A DNA stretch of 64,000 nt, from the NCBI GenBank assembly GCA_022578605.1, contig MU394083.1, positions 360,529-424,528 of the forward strand. The letters run 5' to 3'. This DNA is from Camillea tinctor. Its lineage: Eukaryota > Ascomycota > Sordariomycetes > Xylariales > Xylariaceae. The translations under genes and the position numbers were made by a program. The notes beneath the pieces are model-generated. The model saw only the letters and a list, made by a program, of their open reading frames with translations, searched no databases and was not told where the DNA came from. Shown one piece after another: positions 11,175 through 23,114 of this stretch (the stretch's first letter is position 1; the number at the start of each line of letters is the position of its first letter).

Positions 11175-14100
11175 CGTGAAGGAGTTGAGTTCGGAAAGGA
11201 AAAGGTGAAGGGGGATGAGGCCGTGTTGATGATAGAAGTTACTGATTGCCTTATTATGGCTACCAGTTGGTTCCGAAACTGCATCTACCCGTTAGCATCT
11301 TCGAGGTACATATATATGTAGATTGCTGTTGTTTGGAATCGACGAAGCAACGAAGTAATTGGGAATAGGCTTCTTACCTCACGCAGCGCAAGCCAGTCAG
11401 GCCGGGCAGATTGGCTTTTACGTTGTATTCAGCAGCAGCAGTAGGCAAACCTGGCGGACGAGAACTAGATGTAAGTAAGTGCCTTGATCAGGCAGATGTC
11501 AGTGTGTGGTCGACAGGAGACCTTATTCGAAGAGGCTCTGGTGGAGAGGATGTGTAAGTGTGTTGAGTATCAAGATACTCGGTTTGTAATGCAACTGGAA
11601 ATCGAATCCCTGGTTCGAGGAAGACGAAGATGAAGTTAAAGATGAAGATGGAAATCTAAGCAAGGTCTTCTCAACAGCTTTGGATATTGTCAAGGATAGG
11701 TAGACGTGAGATGGTGCGATTGGAGCTACCCGCAGCAGTAAAATGTGCCGGGGTTAGGTGTAGTTCATCTGTGTTGACAGTGGTTGCCACGGCGACTGTC
11801 ACCGGTTCACCTTTAGGTACCTAAGTACCTTGTCCACAACCTTAAATCTGCCGCGGCCGAGAGCGCCTCAGGTACATCTCTGCTGTCCAATAGCGCGCCG
11901 CCACTATGGTTTAGCGATCCACTTGGAGCTAAGAGTCGATCTTCGATTGCGACCGCTCCACTGAAAACCTGCTAACTTGCCAACTAACGTCATTCGATTT
12001 CGCCCATTCGATGTCAACAACTGAATTGAACTTGCTTGGACCAGTCCGGCCGGTCCCATTCGATTCGTCCCGTCTTTGGTCACTTACACAATCTCGAAAT
12101 AATCTTGCACTAATGTACAAACCTGCACGATATAGAGAGTTCGCATGTGCATTGAAATCCAGGGTTTTTGGTTTTATTCTATTTTTGTATTAACTTTCCC
12201 AGTCCTGCTTGATTTTTCTTGTTCTTGTGTCTCTTGTAAACTCCCATTGAGTTTTGAATCGGTGCTTAGTGCTGTCAATATGGTATTTTATTTATTTACT
12301 AGGTTTCTCCACTATTGATATCTCCCAAATACGATCATGAAGGTACTTTTCCTCTGTCCATTCCCTTTTCCTTCCCTATCCGGCTAATACCTCACCATAG
12401 CAACCAGTCAAGTTGTCATCCAGCGATCCTTTTACTTCACAATCTTGGTTAACTTTGCGTGTCAACAGCCAAGCAACTAGCCTTATAAGAGAGCCCTCCA
12501 TCACCGCCTTTTTTCACAATTGAATCTTTTGTCCGGACTATCATATCTTAACTGACTCGACTCCGAAATCGCCGGCCTGGTTCCGCTGCTCTTCTGAGTA
12601 AGCGTTCTATGTGTTGTCCTGAACCCCGAGTGTACTTATTTGGTATCTCCTCACTTCAGCTAACTTTTTCCCCGTCGCAATAACCATGTCTCACTCAAAA
12701 GAAATATGAAATCCCAATTACATCCGTGAGTACCGAGTGTAAGAGATTATCGTCAATGGCCCGCAACGCCGACCAACTGCCTATTGTCGCTGGTGCATAT
12801 CGAACAACGTGGCTCACTAGGGTTCTTTATTGGATACAAGGGGTCCTAATACGTAACATCTTGCCTATTTCTTCTACGAACAATTCAGAAGCACGGGTCA
12901 TTATGTATCCCAATCTGAATATCTATCGTCGTAGCACCCTGTCTCACATCCTCTCATCATATTTTCTCCGTCAAAAGTGGGTAGTATAATACGATGATCA
13001 TCAACCGACACTACCGAGCATCTAGATCTTTTATAACGCCGACTCGAAATCTCATATTTTACCCTTCTTGCAACATTGGAAAGACGGAGGTTTAGTAAGT
13101 AGTCTCATATCTGCTCAATAAGTTAACGAAACTATGAGCGGAATTGTCCATTTGATTCGTAATTATCAGATGAACATTTTGTGAGCATTGCCATGATGAT
13201 TAAGACAACGGGGTCCCCATCCTAGCTAACAGCTAACGCGTGAGACTTATACGGGCCGGATCCCCATACGAGCTTCAAAGTAAATAGCGGTGACACAAAT
13301 GGCATTCCTCAATAAAGGCTTGGATAGGCAATGATGCGCCATGATAGTTGGCATACCTTAATAGACCTGGAATCCAGTGATCAGCAACATTGCGGGGAAA
13401 ATGTATATGACCAAGATCACTAAAGCTCTTTAGTGAATGAAGTAGATAGGCACAATCTTCATGATAGTTTCGATATTCGTCTGCTTGAGAGACAACTGGT
13501 CCAGCTAGAGAAGACTCGGCCGATATAGAATAAAACAACCTATGATCTTAACTTGCTTCTTCCATGAGGCTCAAATATGTCTATACAAGCTCATAAGCTA
13601 CTGCAATGCCGTACTCTTGCATGTTGATCCTACACGGCGCTATTCATGTTTCAGTATCATATTGGTCAAGCTATAGTCTCCTAACAGGTTCCATTGTTTA
13701 GCAGATGCATCTCTAGCGATTGGTTTCTTCTAATATCTTCTACGAAAAAGCTTATATAGCTATTTGCTTTCTTCACTCGCCTCTCAAGACCCGCTCGATC
13801 TTCTCTAGAGACCGGAATGGGCTTCCCCGCCATCGCCTCGAGACGAATTAATGTCTTAACCACGCACTATTATCATTGTCCATAGAGTCTATTATTGCGG
13901 TGTCTAATCTATTGTGCATTAGACGATTGTGGGTTTCAAGAGTCGGGCTAAAGAGGAGGAAAAAGAAAAGAAAGACGACTAGGTTAGGGAAAAAGAAGGA
14001 AAACTCTGCAAAATTACGCACAGCAAGCCTCCGAACATTGAACATAACAATCGACCTCGGGAACTCATCTGACGCGTCGGGAATCGCGTCCATCTGTAGT

Positions 14101-16384
14101 GTGGCGAAGCATTTCGACTCGGCCTCCTCTAAACACGCCAATACGCGTTACAAAAATCTGCATTGGTGAATAGGCGTGTTTTACCGATACCGGATGCACA
14201 TGAGCAGATGAGGTGCACGGTGTCAACTTGGTCCTAGCGAATGAGGCTTCGTTAACCACGTGTGATCAGTCATCTTTGCAGAGTAGGTTTCGAGAAGAAT
14301 GTCAAGGACTTCCCCGTACATGTTCGTGTACATAATAAAATAAAATGAGTGCACTGATTGGAACTGCACTTGTATGTCGTGTTCATAGATTCATAGATGC
14401 ATAGGCAGTATCACTACCCACGTATGGCCCATAGAAATAACCTAACATCACATACCCTGGATGGTGGATCTCGTAGCAAGCATCCTGATGCAAGAGAATA
14501 GGAGATGATATGTGCCTACGGCATTCTGAGAATTCATCCTAGTTGACATTTTCCCCCCTCTTTCAAATGAGACTAAGCTCCCAGTGACTCTTGATACTCT
14601 CATATAGGGGCTAAGAATTGCGCATCAATATTGCCAAAATGGGGTTATAAATTCTTGCTTGGTAGCTGTCTTCGTATGGTCCTATATATGGATGCTAACT
14701 GCATATCTTCATGTTGAGTGATAAATTAGACTATTTATCATTTGCGATGGGGTTTTCGGTCAGTTTAGTTGAATTCCTAAACCCTAATCCTCCGACAATG
14801 AAGTTATATATGAAAGATCCTTTTACCAGCCTAGTGGAATTCTGAGAATGAAGTAACCCTAACCCCTAAAGCTGGGTTTTCGTCGTCGAGGATATTAAAG
14901 CGTCAAAGCATATCTAGTCCTAAGTTTATAGTTAGTTTACGTATCTAAAGTTTTCGTGTGAGATGTCCTTGCAAGAGAAGCTGATCAAGAAATATGACCC
15001 CTTTATTTCTTCTTTCTCCCTTGTCCGCCGCAATGCTATACTCAGAATACAATATTACTTCATTCCAACTTGAATGAAGCTTCATATCCAATTGACTACC
15101 TCTGCCTTGTAAATTAAAACATCATTTATACTAAAGAAGGAGAGATCACTTGAGAACCTCGGATATAGACAGAGTATCCAGTTCCAGAATAATAGTAAAC
15201 CAAATACTCAATTATGTAGCCGTTTTGATATGACCGGAACATTAAGTAGTAGCCCTATTGAATTATATGATGTGTCAATATTGTTGAGAGCAGCGTAATA
15301 GACTCTAAGGTACCTAAATGGCGATGCTCACCCCATAAGGGAACAAAGAGAGTGTTCTATGCATAAGCAACTTAGCGGTAGTTGTATGTAGTTCCTAGTG
15401 TCCTGCATAATAGCATCATGATTACTAAAGTTCTCGCTAGGGTCACTGTGACAAGGATATAACTTGGTAACGCTTTAATATCCTGTTACTAGACAATGGT
15501 AGCAGATATATTTCCTATCCCAAATTTCAAAAGCTTGACCAAATGATCGAAAAAAGATAATATCACTCGACTTGGCCTGGCCTCTTAGTCCCTAGAATAT
15601 ACTTACATCTAGTGTACATCATAGCCATGATATTATTAAAAACGACAATTTACTATAGAGACTACAGAGAGGCTTGTATGAGACTATTAACGAATTGATA
15701 CATCTAATCTAGGAGTTTTGTCTATTTGGAAAGTCGAATGGAGAGGGTGTTCCTTCCGATGTTATTAACAATATGAAATGATGGACATCTTCAACTCGTC
15801 TTACACATTTGTGGTATATTGAATATCTTAATGGTTTAACTTACCTAGAAGCAGCGTAGAATATAGGTAGAACGAAAATCTTTAGCATCGATGTGGCTAA
15901 TCTCTGCACGGCTTCACAAAGTACCATGGGAACAGCATAAAGGATTTACTTAGCAACCACAGAACAATTACCTTAGTCCTCTAACTTAAAGCTAGCAAAA
16001 AGAACAATTGATGTCAAAGGCTCCTTAGATTGCATTGCTAAATCTGTGAACAACCCTCTTTCAACCAATCGAGAAGAATGCCATATTTAAGCCACGAAAC
16101 AATGGTAACAAAGAGCTCTAGAACCTCACAATAGCCAATAAACGATTGTTTATATTCAACCTCTTTCAAAGGTATGAACAGAGTATCAATTGGACAATAG
16201 GGTTGTTCTCCCACGGCCTTTTTTTTTGTCTCTTGAATGTCTATATATTGAGCTCTTTCTCGAAATGATCTCTATCTCTTTTCACTAGAATCAACAATTA
16301 TCACACTATCGAGAGTTCTTTACAATACTAAAGCAAGTCATTCAACCCTGATATCCCCCTGAAGCAAGAAAACCCTCAATCACA
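11175..16384. other. Gene-poor 5.2 kb region
   Basis: The first part is the 5' flank of the Ace2-like gene and may hold a long leader. Between about 13275 and 14141 on the minus strand lie three short open frames of 60-97 residues with ordinary protein-like composition (for example SREDRAGLERRVKKANSYI). They could be remnants of one broken gene, but no family was recognised. From about 14.3 to 16.3 kb the DNA is AT-rich with no coding signal. The last few hundred bases before 16385 are the presumed HMG-box gene promoter. No tRNA was seen. Confidence 0.45.
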
Positions 16385-17284
16385 ATGGCGTCTCAAAACT
16401 ATTATCAGGGGGCTGGAAACATGGCGGGTGACGCCTTTCCCCTCCGATATGATCCGTATGAGTCGGCAGCGCCGGTGAAGAATCAGGGCAATAATTACAC
16501 GTGGCCCGCGTCATATCCCAGCTTTGATAGCTCTTTGAATGTTGAAGACTTCGGATTGGGTCTCGATAATTTGACTTGGCCTGCTCCTGCACAACAATGG
16601 CAGCCAAATCCATCGTATTCAATCTACCCCGAGGAACCACTACTGCCGGTCGGTACAGATTTCTCTTTCCAACCTTTCTACAATGGGTATCTACCCACCT
16701 ACCCCCAATTCCCCCCACAACCACCCGTTCAACCCGTCAATACGGGCGCTCAACTAACATCACGCCGCAATGCAGAACCGGCCCGGGAAGAGAGCGAATT
16801 GTCGTCGCCGTCTCCCGCGCCACTGCCGACTCGTCGGATTCTGAAGCTAAGACGCAAGTCCAAGCTGCAGAAACGCAAGATGAACAAGCAAGCTCCGGAA
16901 CCGGTAGACCTGCCGGGGCCCCTGAGCACGCTTGTTTCCGAGGGCAGCACGCCAGAAGCAGAGGTGGAGAAGTTCGTGAACCGGAGCGTCGACACGCGAC
17001 TCGAAGAGTTCGCGGGCTACAAAGATGGCCGGGTACGACGCCCTCTCAACGCGTTCATGCTGTACCGCAAGGCCTACCAAGTCCTCGCGAAAGAGTACAG
17101 CGATGATTTGAACCACCAGAACATCTCGAAGACGTGCGGAGCGAGCTGGCGCACTGAGACCCCGGAGTGCCGTGAGCGCTTTGCCAAGTTCGCCACCACC
17201 GAGCTCGAGAACCACCGCCTTGCCTTCCCCGACTACAAGTACACGCCAAGAAAGTACGAAGGGACTGCTCTTGACTGGGATTAA
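16385..17284 (+). CDS. HMG-box (MATA-type) DNA-binding protein
   Basis: Single-exon gene of 299 residues. The C-terminus (about 216-290) is an HMG box of the MATA/mating-type class: RVRRPLNAFMLYRKAYQ, then NHQNISKTCGASWR and FPDYKYTPRK. The N-terminal 130 residues are rich in Pro, Tyr, Gln and Trp and look disordered; a basic stretch (RRILKLRRKSKLQKRKMNK, about 150-168) may be a nuclear signal. The box most resembles the MAT-HMG fold, but no typical MAT neighbours (APN2, SLA2) or partner MAT genes are in the window, so a non-MAT paralogue is more likely. The start ATG has a good context (CACAATGG). It lies between gene-poor stretches next to the broken P450. Confidence 0.82.
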   Translation: MASQNYYQGAGNMAGDAFPLRYDPYESAAPVKNQGNNYTWPASYPSFDSSLNVEDFGLGLDNLTWPAPAQQWQPNPSYSIYPEEPLLPVGTDFSFQPFYNGYLPTYPQFPPQPPVQPVNTGAQLTSRRNAEPAREESELSSPSPAPLPTRRILKLRRKSKLQKRKMNKQAPEPVDLPGPLSTLVSEGSTPEAEVEKFVNRSVDTRLEEFAGYKDGRVRRPLNAFMLYRKAYQVLAKEYSDDLNHQNISKTCGASWRTETPECRERFAKFATTELENHRLAFPDYKYTPRKYEGTALDWD

Positions 17285-18298
17285 GTTGTTGTTTGATGGC
17301 CAGTTATCGGAATTTCCTAGCTGTCATTGTTTAAGGGGTTGTATGTCCGTTTCCTATCTCACTGTTTCGATAAGGGGGGCGTTACTTATGTTTCTATGAA
17401 AACGTGCGTTGGTGTAACATGGCGTTTTTGTAATCATATACTCTTTGTATACTAAGAAAACGGACTGTATATAATAGATACCTTGCTTTTGTAAATATGC
17501 AGATGACAATAAATATTCTCATCCCTACCTATCTTTAGTCTTTGTATGTATCCTTTGCTTATTAACGTGTTTCGTGTTTTATCAACTTACCTACCTAGGT
17601 AAGGATACGTTTAGTGACACGTGAGAATATTCAGAACTAACTGATGTAAATACATTATCAGTGAGTTGTTTATTAATTGATATCTCTATAATCACCTGGG
17701 TATGCTAATAGATCACCAGTTCCTTGCTTCTATGTTTTCCCGGGTACTACAAATGGCGAGTTAAAAATTGAAGTATTATTTCTATAACCAGTGTATAGCT
17801 TGGACCTAATAGTATTTACTATTCGTATGTAATTTTCCATATTTGAGAGCGTCATTGAGTTGCTTTCTTGTTAGATTCAATTCCCCTACCCCTTAATCGT
17901 CTTATCGACAAGGTATAGTGTGGAGGCTGACAATTAAGGGGCTTGATCTCGTCAGTTGCTAGTAGCTGATTGCAATATACCGAGGGTACACCTTTTGTAT
18001 ATTACGAGATTCTAATTATTCTGTACGTGCACTTATTCGCATAAATCAAGAGGAATGAAAGTGAGCATTGTTCTCCGAGCTTCCTAATGTGCTAGTCACT
18101 GGTATCCAATAGTTTTCTAGTTCAACAGTCATGTCAACTTAGATGATTCCATAAATCAAAGTAACAATTTATTGGTCATTTTCTAGTGACAATTGATATG
18201 AGGTACATACCAGCGGTCGGATGGATTGTACAATTAGCGAACAGTGATAGTTTTACATTTTTAGGGATTTGGCAGCTTGAGTTATATCAATCATCATT
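17285..18298. other. AT-rich intergenic region
   Basis: About 1 kb between the HMG-box gene and the end of the P450 pseudogene. It is AT-rich, with no coding signal, RNA gene or clear repeat. The first part probably carries the HMG-box 3' UTR. Confidence 0.45.
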
Positions 18299-19954
18299 TC
18301 ATACGCCATATCGCGTAACCCATGCTTTGATACCGCTTGCATCACTAACTCCAACGATAAACTGGTCGCTGACAATCTCAACATCCTTGGGGCCAGCGCC
18401 GTCGAACTTGAAGTCGAATCTCATGATAATGGCAGAAGTCACCAAGTAAAGCTCAGCCCAAGCCAAACTCAAAAGGGGAAATACACATTAGCGTGACCGT
18501 GGTGAAACAAAGGGCATCAAAAAAAATACATACTGCATCCCGATACAATTTCGCGTTCCCCTGGAGAACGGAGCAAAGGTTTTCTCAGATTTTTTGCTCA
18601 TCTCTTAATCCATCTAGCGGGCGGGGTTGAAGCGTCCGGGCTCCGGGTAGAGCTCCTCGTTGCGGTGCATCAGCAACGTCGTCATACCGACGGGCGTGCC
18701 CTTAGGGATGCACCACTTGTCGTAGAACAGGTCGCGGTCGGGCGCAACGCGCGCCAGCCGGGAGGCCACGGAGGGACTCAACCGCAGCCCTTCCATAATC
18801 ACAGCGGTCAGGTACGGCAGCTGCTCGAGCGAGGACACGCTCAGGTCCGCGGTGCCGGCCTCCTAGCGCGCGGCGGGGATCTCGGCCCGCAGGCGCGCTA
18901 GCATCGCTGGGTCGCTCCACATGTAGTATAGCACCTGTCGGAGGCCCGAGGTGGTCGAGGCGCTTCTCGGCTTCCGGGAGCCTGGACTTCATGATGTCGT
19001 GGACGAGGGTGTGGGGCTTGTTTGGGTCCGGGTTCTCGGCCATGGACGCCTTCATTATGTTCTTGGTGTCGTTGCGGCTGTTCTCCAGGAACACGAAGAA
19101 CGCCTTGTTGCCCTCGTCGCCGGTCGCCTTGGCGATGGACGTCGGAAGGCTCAGGAGAAGAGGGCCGACCCAACGGATATGCTTGGTGATCCGCCAGAGC
19201 ATTCTGAGGCCCACGATGGTCTTGGTCATGGCCTGGTTGAAGTCTTCCTTGTCGAGGTTGTTGTAGCTCTTGCCGATAATGAAGTTGGTCGATGCGTCTC
19301 GGGTGAACGCACTGATTGCAAGGCCTAGGTTGATAGTCTTCTGTGTCCCTGAGACGGCGTCAAGATCATGGGGCGAGCATGAGACTGCAGATAGAGGTAC
19401 TCCAAATGCGTCATAAGACCAGGCATACTTATCCTATCGCCCGTCCTGGCGGAAAAGCTTCTCAAAGTAGGTTGGGTCATTGATGTGAAGCTCAAATGGA
19501 CTTATCCTGATAACAGGGCCTGCGAGATAGATTATTTCTAGTTATACGATGATTTCAATCTATGTAGATCTATCGTCAAGATTTTGAACTTACCATACTG
19601 CTTATGCATTTTCTCAAATTTGAAAGTGTACTGTCCATCAAGTATAAGATCATAGTGTGCTTCATACCAGCGACTTATCGCAGCTATCTTCGGGCCCGGG
19701 GACTTTGCTAGGGGGTGGAGATAGAGTCTATAGGATGCAAGATTTGCATAATAAACTACAACTGCCACAACTACATGTCGCCATGTGACTTTGGTTAGAA
19801 GTTCAATGCTATTGGGAGAGCCGATAGAAGCGAGAAGAGATTGGGGTTTCTCTGGGGAGGAAGAATTACTAAGAACCCCCTCCATTTCGACTGGATAGCG
19901 ATCACACAGGGGCAAAAGTAATTTACTATAAAGGCACTTTTGGAATCGATTCAT
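18299..19954 (-). pseudogene. Cytochrome P450 pseudogene
   Basis: Remains of a microsomal cytochrome P450 of the type common in fungal metabolite clusters. The N-terminus keeps a hydrophobic anchor and YRLYLHPLAKSPGPKIAAIS; a 74-bp intron (19593-19520) joins it to GPVIRISPFELHINDP. Later parts keep LEQLPYLTAVIMEGLRLSPS (the ExxR region) and the haem motif FSRGTRNCIG near 18570; a C-terminal exon ends in TGA at 18299. Lesions: in-frame TAG at 19434-19436, 18863-18865 and 18614-18616, each where the family has Trp; loss of about 35 residues near 19350; and a small deletion plus frameshift in the I-helix region near 18970. It should not make a working enzyme. The three TAGs are all CpA-to-TpA on the plus strand. 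Two AflR-type sites lie just upstream. Confidence 0.9.
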
Positions 19955-20085
19955 CTATGGGGAAAATGCACTAGATACACTCATTTATATATATAATTTC
20001 GAACTTGATTCGACTCCGTGATATCACGGGCATAAGCACATGTACGGACAGCATAACTAATACAACAAACGGAATTCGTCAGGGG

Positions 20086-20096
20086 TCGGACGCCGA
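20086..20096. promoter_or_regulatory. AflR-type palindrome TCGGACGCCGA
   Basis: Matches the TCG-N5-CGA site of AflR-class Zn2Cys6 regulators and the longer palindrome TCGGNNNCCGA shared by five sites in this window. It is 132 bp upstream of the P450 pseudogene start, and 26 bp from a second copy. Confidence 0.65.
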
Positions 20097-20121
20097 AGCC
20101 CGTGTAAGATCCACTTTTAAG

Positions 20122-20132
20122 TCGGAGGCCGA
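20122..20132. promoter_or_regulatory. AflR-type palindrome TCGGAGGCCGA
   Basis: Second copy of the TCGGNNNCCGA palindrome upstream of the P450 pseudogene, 168 bp from its ATG. It also lies just past the stop codon end of the small open frame at 20147-20431. Paired sites of this kind fit a cluster-specific regulator. Confidence 0.65.
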
Positions 20133-20146
20133 TCGGTGGTTTGTTC

Positions 20147-20431
20147 CTAGGTAATCATAGGATCAGGAGTTCGCCGTTTCCATGTAACTACTCTTGCTTC
20201 TTTATACTTACCTAAGGTCAAGTTCGGCACTTGTACTTGGTAGTTAGAGGACTTAGACGGGTACATGTGTGTCGGAAAATAATTATTCTTGGACGCGATC
20301 GCCTTACTCTGATTCCTTGGACGTCTCGGGATGTTGCTAGTGTCATCGTTGTCTTCACGTATTATTAGACTTGGACATTTGGAAATCTTGGCTTGTTGTT
20401 GACGCCGAATTGCCTCTTTATCGTACGACAT
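20147..20431 (-). CDS. Hypothetical short protein
   Basis: ATG-started open frame of 94 residues, basic and polar, without signal peptide, membrane segment or known motif. It begins MSYDKEAIRRQQQAK. It lies upstream of the P450 pseudogene on the same strand and was not recognised. It may be a small orphan gene, a remnant or chance. Confidence 0.22.
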   Translation of the reverse strand: MSYDKEAIRRQQQAKISKCPSLIIREDNDDTSNIPRRPRNQSKAIASKNNYFPTHMYPSKSSNYQVQVPNLTLGKYKEARVVTWKRRTPDPMIT

Positions 20432-21656
20432 CTCAACCTATGGAGCTGCCACCAATATAATGTAAAGAACTATAGTGGTTAGTGCGCGCGCTTTTAGAAA
20501 CTATGGGGCGAAGCTCCATAGTAAGGTGTATAAGGAGCTTCTTTTTCCTAATTCCGAGAGCGTTACCAGGCATACCATCTTATCTACTTTCCCCCCTACT
20601 TTACATTACTGCTTATTATCGTGATACAACCGCAACACCGAGTTGGTACATATTCGTGGAACTTATGCCCCCTGGACTCCCGTATAAGACCATAACGATC
20701 TCGGCTATGCGATAGTGTAATTGTGCCACACTTTCCATAAGCTCTAATCAGAAATAAAGCTGCTGGTTGAGCTCAGTAGTAGGTAGCTAGTAAAATTCGG
20801 GGAGGAGTCTTTCTAAGTGTATGAAAGTGTTAGTATGTTTCAGAGCGTACGCGTGTTGAGAAACGCAAAAGTCCTCGACATCAATCAAGATAGGCATTTT
20901 AGTCAATCGTGTCCAAGATAATTCTAGTTTTCAGCAGTAACTTTATAAAATGCTCGGTTTCGCTATCAATTTGTTTCAAAAGTCCACGTGGACTTGCCCG
21001 GCAGACTTAGAAAATCATACCTACACACCTAAACCCCAAGGTGATTATATAGGTAGAAGTATTTGTGACTATCATGCATACAATGAGAATCTAGACCCAT
21101 CTCCAAGTATTTAGAACAGGGCCATATCGAGATATGCATAGGTAACATAATTATTGGTAGGGGTAATATGTATATTGGTCCTGGGTGCTAGATAAAGACT
21201 TTGTTTGTCTGGACGATATGTTTTGTTGAGCTTATCATTGGCTTTTGGTGTAATCATATAGGTTATATAACTAGGGACTCGATAGTTCTGCCTAACCCCT
21301 GGTTCTAGTGTAGCATGTAACGACAGAAAGAATTATGTATCCAAAGATACGGTTGCCATCGGCCTGCATGGCTTGCTAGTTTATAATGTATGGGACTGTA
21401 ACCCCCGAACGCCATACTCGTCCATATCTTAGAATCGTGTATATGGTGCAGATACAGATATGCAACCGAACCGAAAAGACAAGAAATGTTACGCCCTAGG
21501 ATTGGTGGGGGTAACTATATAATACAGAATTAGGATCCAATGACCATTCGATCATTGGGAGAACATTTTGGCCTCATAGTATGATAGTGTTGCACAATAC
21601 ACTATCGTAACAAGAAACCACTCAAGACTACTGCAAGTAATCGGACACTCCGACCC
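20432..21656. other. AT-rich intergenic region with CACGTG palindrome
   Basis: No gene seen. It contains a perfect 16-bp palindrome at 20980-20995 (AAGTCCACGTGGACTT) with an E-box core, and a variant of the cluster palindrome with a 5-nt spacer (TCGGACACTCCGA) at 21641-21653, directly after the regulator gene's stop. Confidence 0.45.
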
Positions 21657-23114
21657 CTACCCTCGTCTTAGTCCCTCCACAATCTCCCAGGATAACGACT
21701 TCAGCCTCTTCTTGAGATCTACTTCCAGCTGGTCCAACATTACCGGTGAAAGAGGTGAACCAGTTTCGTAGTCCATAGTAGCACTGTTAAATCCTGAGCT
21801 ATCCGGGGTGTCCGGGGTCCCGCTATTATTGGTCGCTTGCATCTTGAGCTTTTGGGACAGCTGGTTGACGAGTCTTTGCACACGGTGCAGTTCACTTAGT
21901 ACTAGCTGCGCTGCCATCCTCCCGGAGTCTTCCCCGTCTAGGTGGTAGTCGTTGGTAACATTAGGAGGTTCATTACCCACATGATCCGACTTGAGTGATG
22001 GGTGGGGAGTAGGCGAGTCTTTGTTGATATCATTGTTATTGGCACCATTACTGCTACTACTGCCGGTGGTGCTGATATTGGACCTATGAGGCTCGCTTTT
22101 CCGTGCTGCAGCAGCATACCACCCTAATATCTTGAAGACAATGAGGGACATAATGGTAAGAAGATAACCGTCGTGTGAACACGGGCATTGCAGCATGGCG
22201 TTAATAGCTTCGATGATGGCCTCGTTTTTGGCGACAACTTCTTGAGCCGCCGCAATCGGAGTGGAGGGGCTAACGAGACCTCGACTCGCTAAGCTATCCC
22301 TCATACACGCCATAGGGGGGTTAGGAAAGATCTGCTTCATAAGACCCAAAGCCTGAATTAGGCATGAGCAGGCCGGTGACTCTGCTGCTATCGTGTCATT
22401 GAGAATTAGGTAACTAAAGGGGTCCTTTGTTGGGGAGGAGCTGTCACTGGATGGTAGCGATATTTCGGTGATGGCATTTTCGAATAAGGGGAAAGGTTCG
22501 ATAAGGGTTGGGGTTATATTGCTGTGATTGTTGTTTTGGGAGTGGGGGTTCATGTCGGTAGAAAAGAAATTCGCCTGTCCCATAACATCCGAGTCTGACA
22601 TATCCCCTACGGGGAAAGAAAGAGATGAATTGAAGAGGCCATCGAGCTCTGTTGATAGGTCTGGGAGGGTGGTCATAGGCGGATTTGAGGGTGAGAGGAG
22701 ACCTGGAAAAAAAGCAGTTGAGGTGCCAGATATTGTAGGTTTTGGCGATTGATGATGTATTATCCCCGGTGAAGGTATTGTGTCTAAATTTGTAGGGGCG
22801 AACCAGCTGTTTAATTGCGGTATGAACTGGTTGACATCCAATGAGTCTGCTGTTGGTGTTGTTCTAGGAGGAGTGCGTCTTCTTTCACTCATGCTCGACC
22901 TGTGATCATGCTTGCGACCTCCACGTTTCGTAGCAACATACTCGCAAGTGAGGCCACGTTTTGCACAACGTGAGCATGTCGGCTTTTCCTTGTGACATTT
23001 CACCTTTGAGGTTGCGCAAGCATGACAGCTATCACGTAGCTTTGGACCCGACGGGCGACGGCCTGTTGAATGCGATGGTGTTGGTAGCCTTGTAGGTGAA
23101 TGTACCTCGGCCAT
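21657..23114 (-). CDS. Zn2Cys6 regulator with AflR domain
   Basis: Probable pathway-specific transcription factor of 485 residues. The N-terminal Zn2Cys6 cluster has Cys at 30, 33, 40, 47, 50 and 57 (CX2CX6CX6CX2CX6C) followed by a basic linker (TKRGGRKHDHRS). The second half carries the AflR-type domain, with CSCLIQALGLMKQIF, AIIEAINAMLQCPCSHD and LLTIMSLIVFKILGWYAAAA, as in AflR and its homologues in anthraquinone/xanthone clusters. The ATG at 23114 is chosen because the frame upstream (to 23204) is hydrophobic and not regulator-like. No frameshift or stop was seen. AflR-class factors bind TCG-N5-CGA; five matching palindromes lie near other genes here, but none was found in its own promoter. 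Confidence 0.9.
   Translation of the reverse strand: MAEVHSPTRLPTPSHSTGRRPSGPKLRDSCHACATSKVKCHKEKPTCSRCAKRGLTCEYVATKRGGRKHDHRSSMSERRRTPPRTTPTADSLDVNQFIPQLNSWFAPTNLDTIPSPGIIHHQSPKPTISGTSTAFFPGLLSPSNPPMTTLPDLSTELDGLFNSSLSFPVGDMSDSDVMGQANFFSTDMNPHSQNNNHSNITPTLIEPFPLFENAITEISLPSSDSSSPTKDPFSYLILNDTIAAESPACSCLIQALGLMKQIFPNPPMACMRDSLASRGLVSPSTPIAAAQEVVAKNEAIIEAINAMLQCPCSHDGYLLTIMSLIVFKILGWYAAAARKSEPHRSNISTTGSSSSNGANNNDINKDSPTPHPSLKSDHVGNEPPNVTNDYHLDGEDSGRMAAQLVLSELHRVQRLVNQLSQKLKMQATNNSGTPDTPDSSGFNSATMDYETGSPLSPVMLDQLEVDLKKRLKSLSWEIVEGLRRG

Noticed and set aside
11600..11630. GGTTCGAGG as a tRNA B-box
   Set aside because: No matching A-box, acceptor stem or cloverleaf could be drawn.
12341..12528. 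Possible tiny two-exon peptide gene (ATGAAG, intron, about 40 codons)
   Set aside because: The donor GTACTT is weak, the product has no recognisable features and the region is low-complexity.
13275..14141. Three minus-strand short frames as one gene
   Set aside because: Splice borders joining them could not be found and no family was recognised; mentioned only as a possible remnant.
16385..17284. Calling the locus the mating-type idiomorph
   Set aside because: HMG-box class alone is not enough; expected MAT flanking genes are absent.
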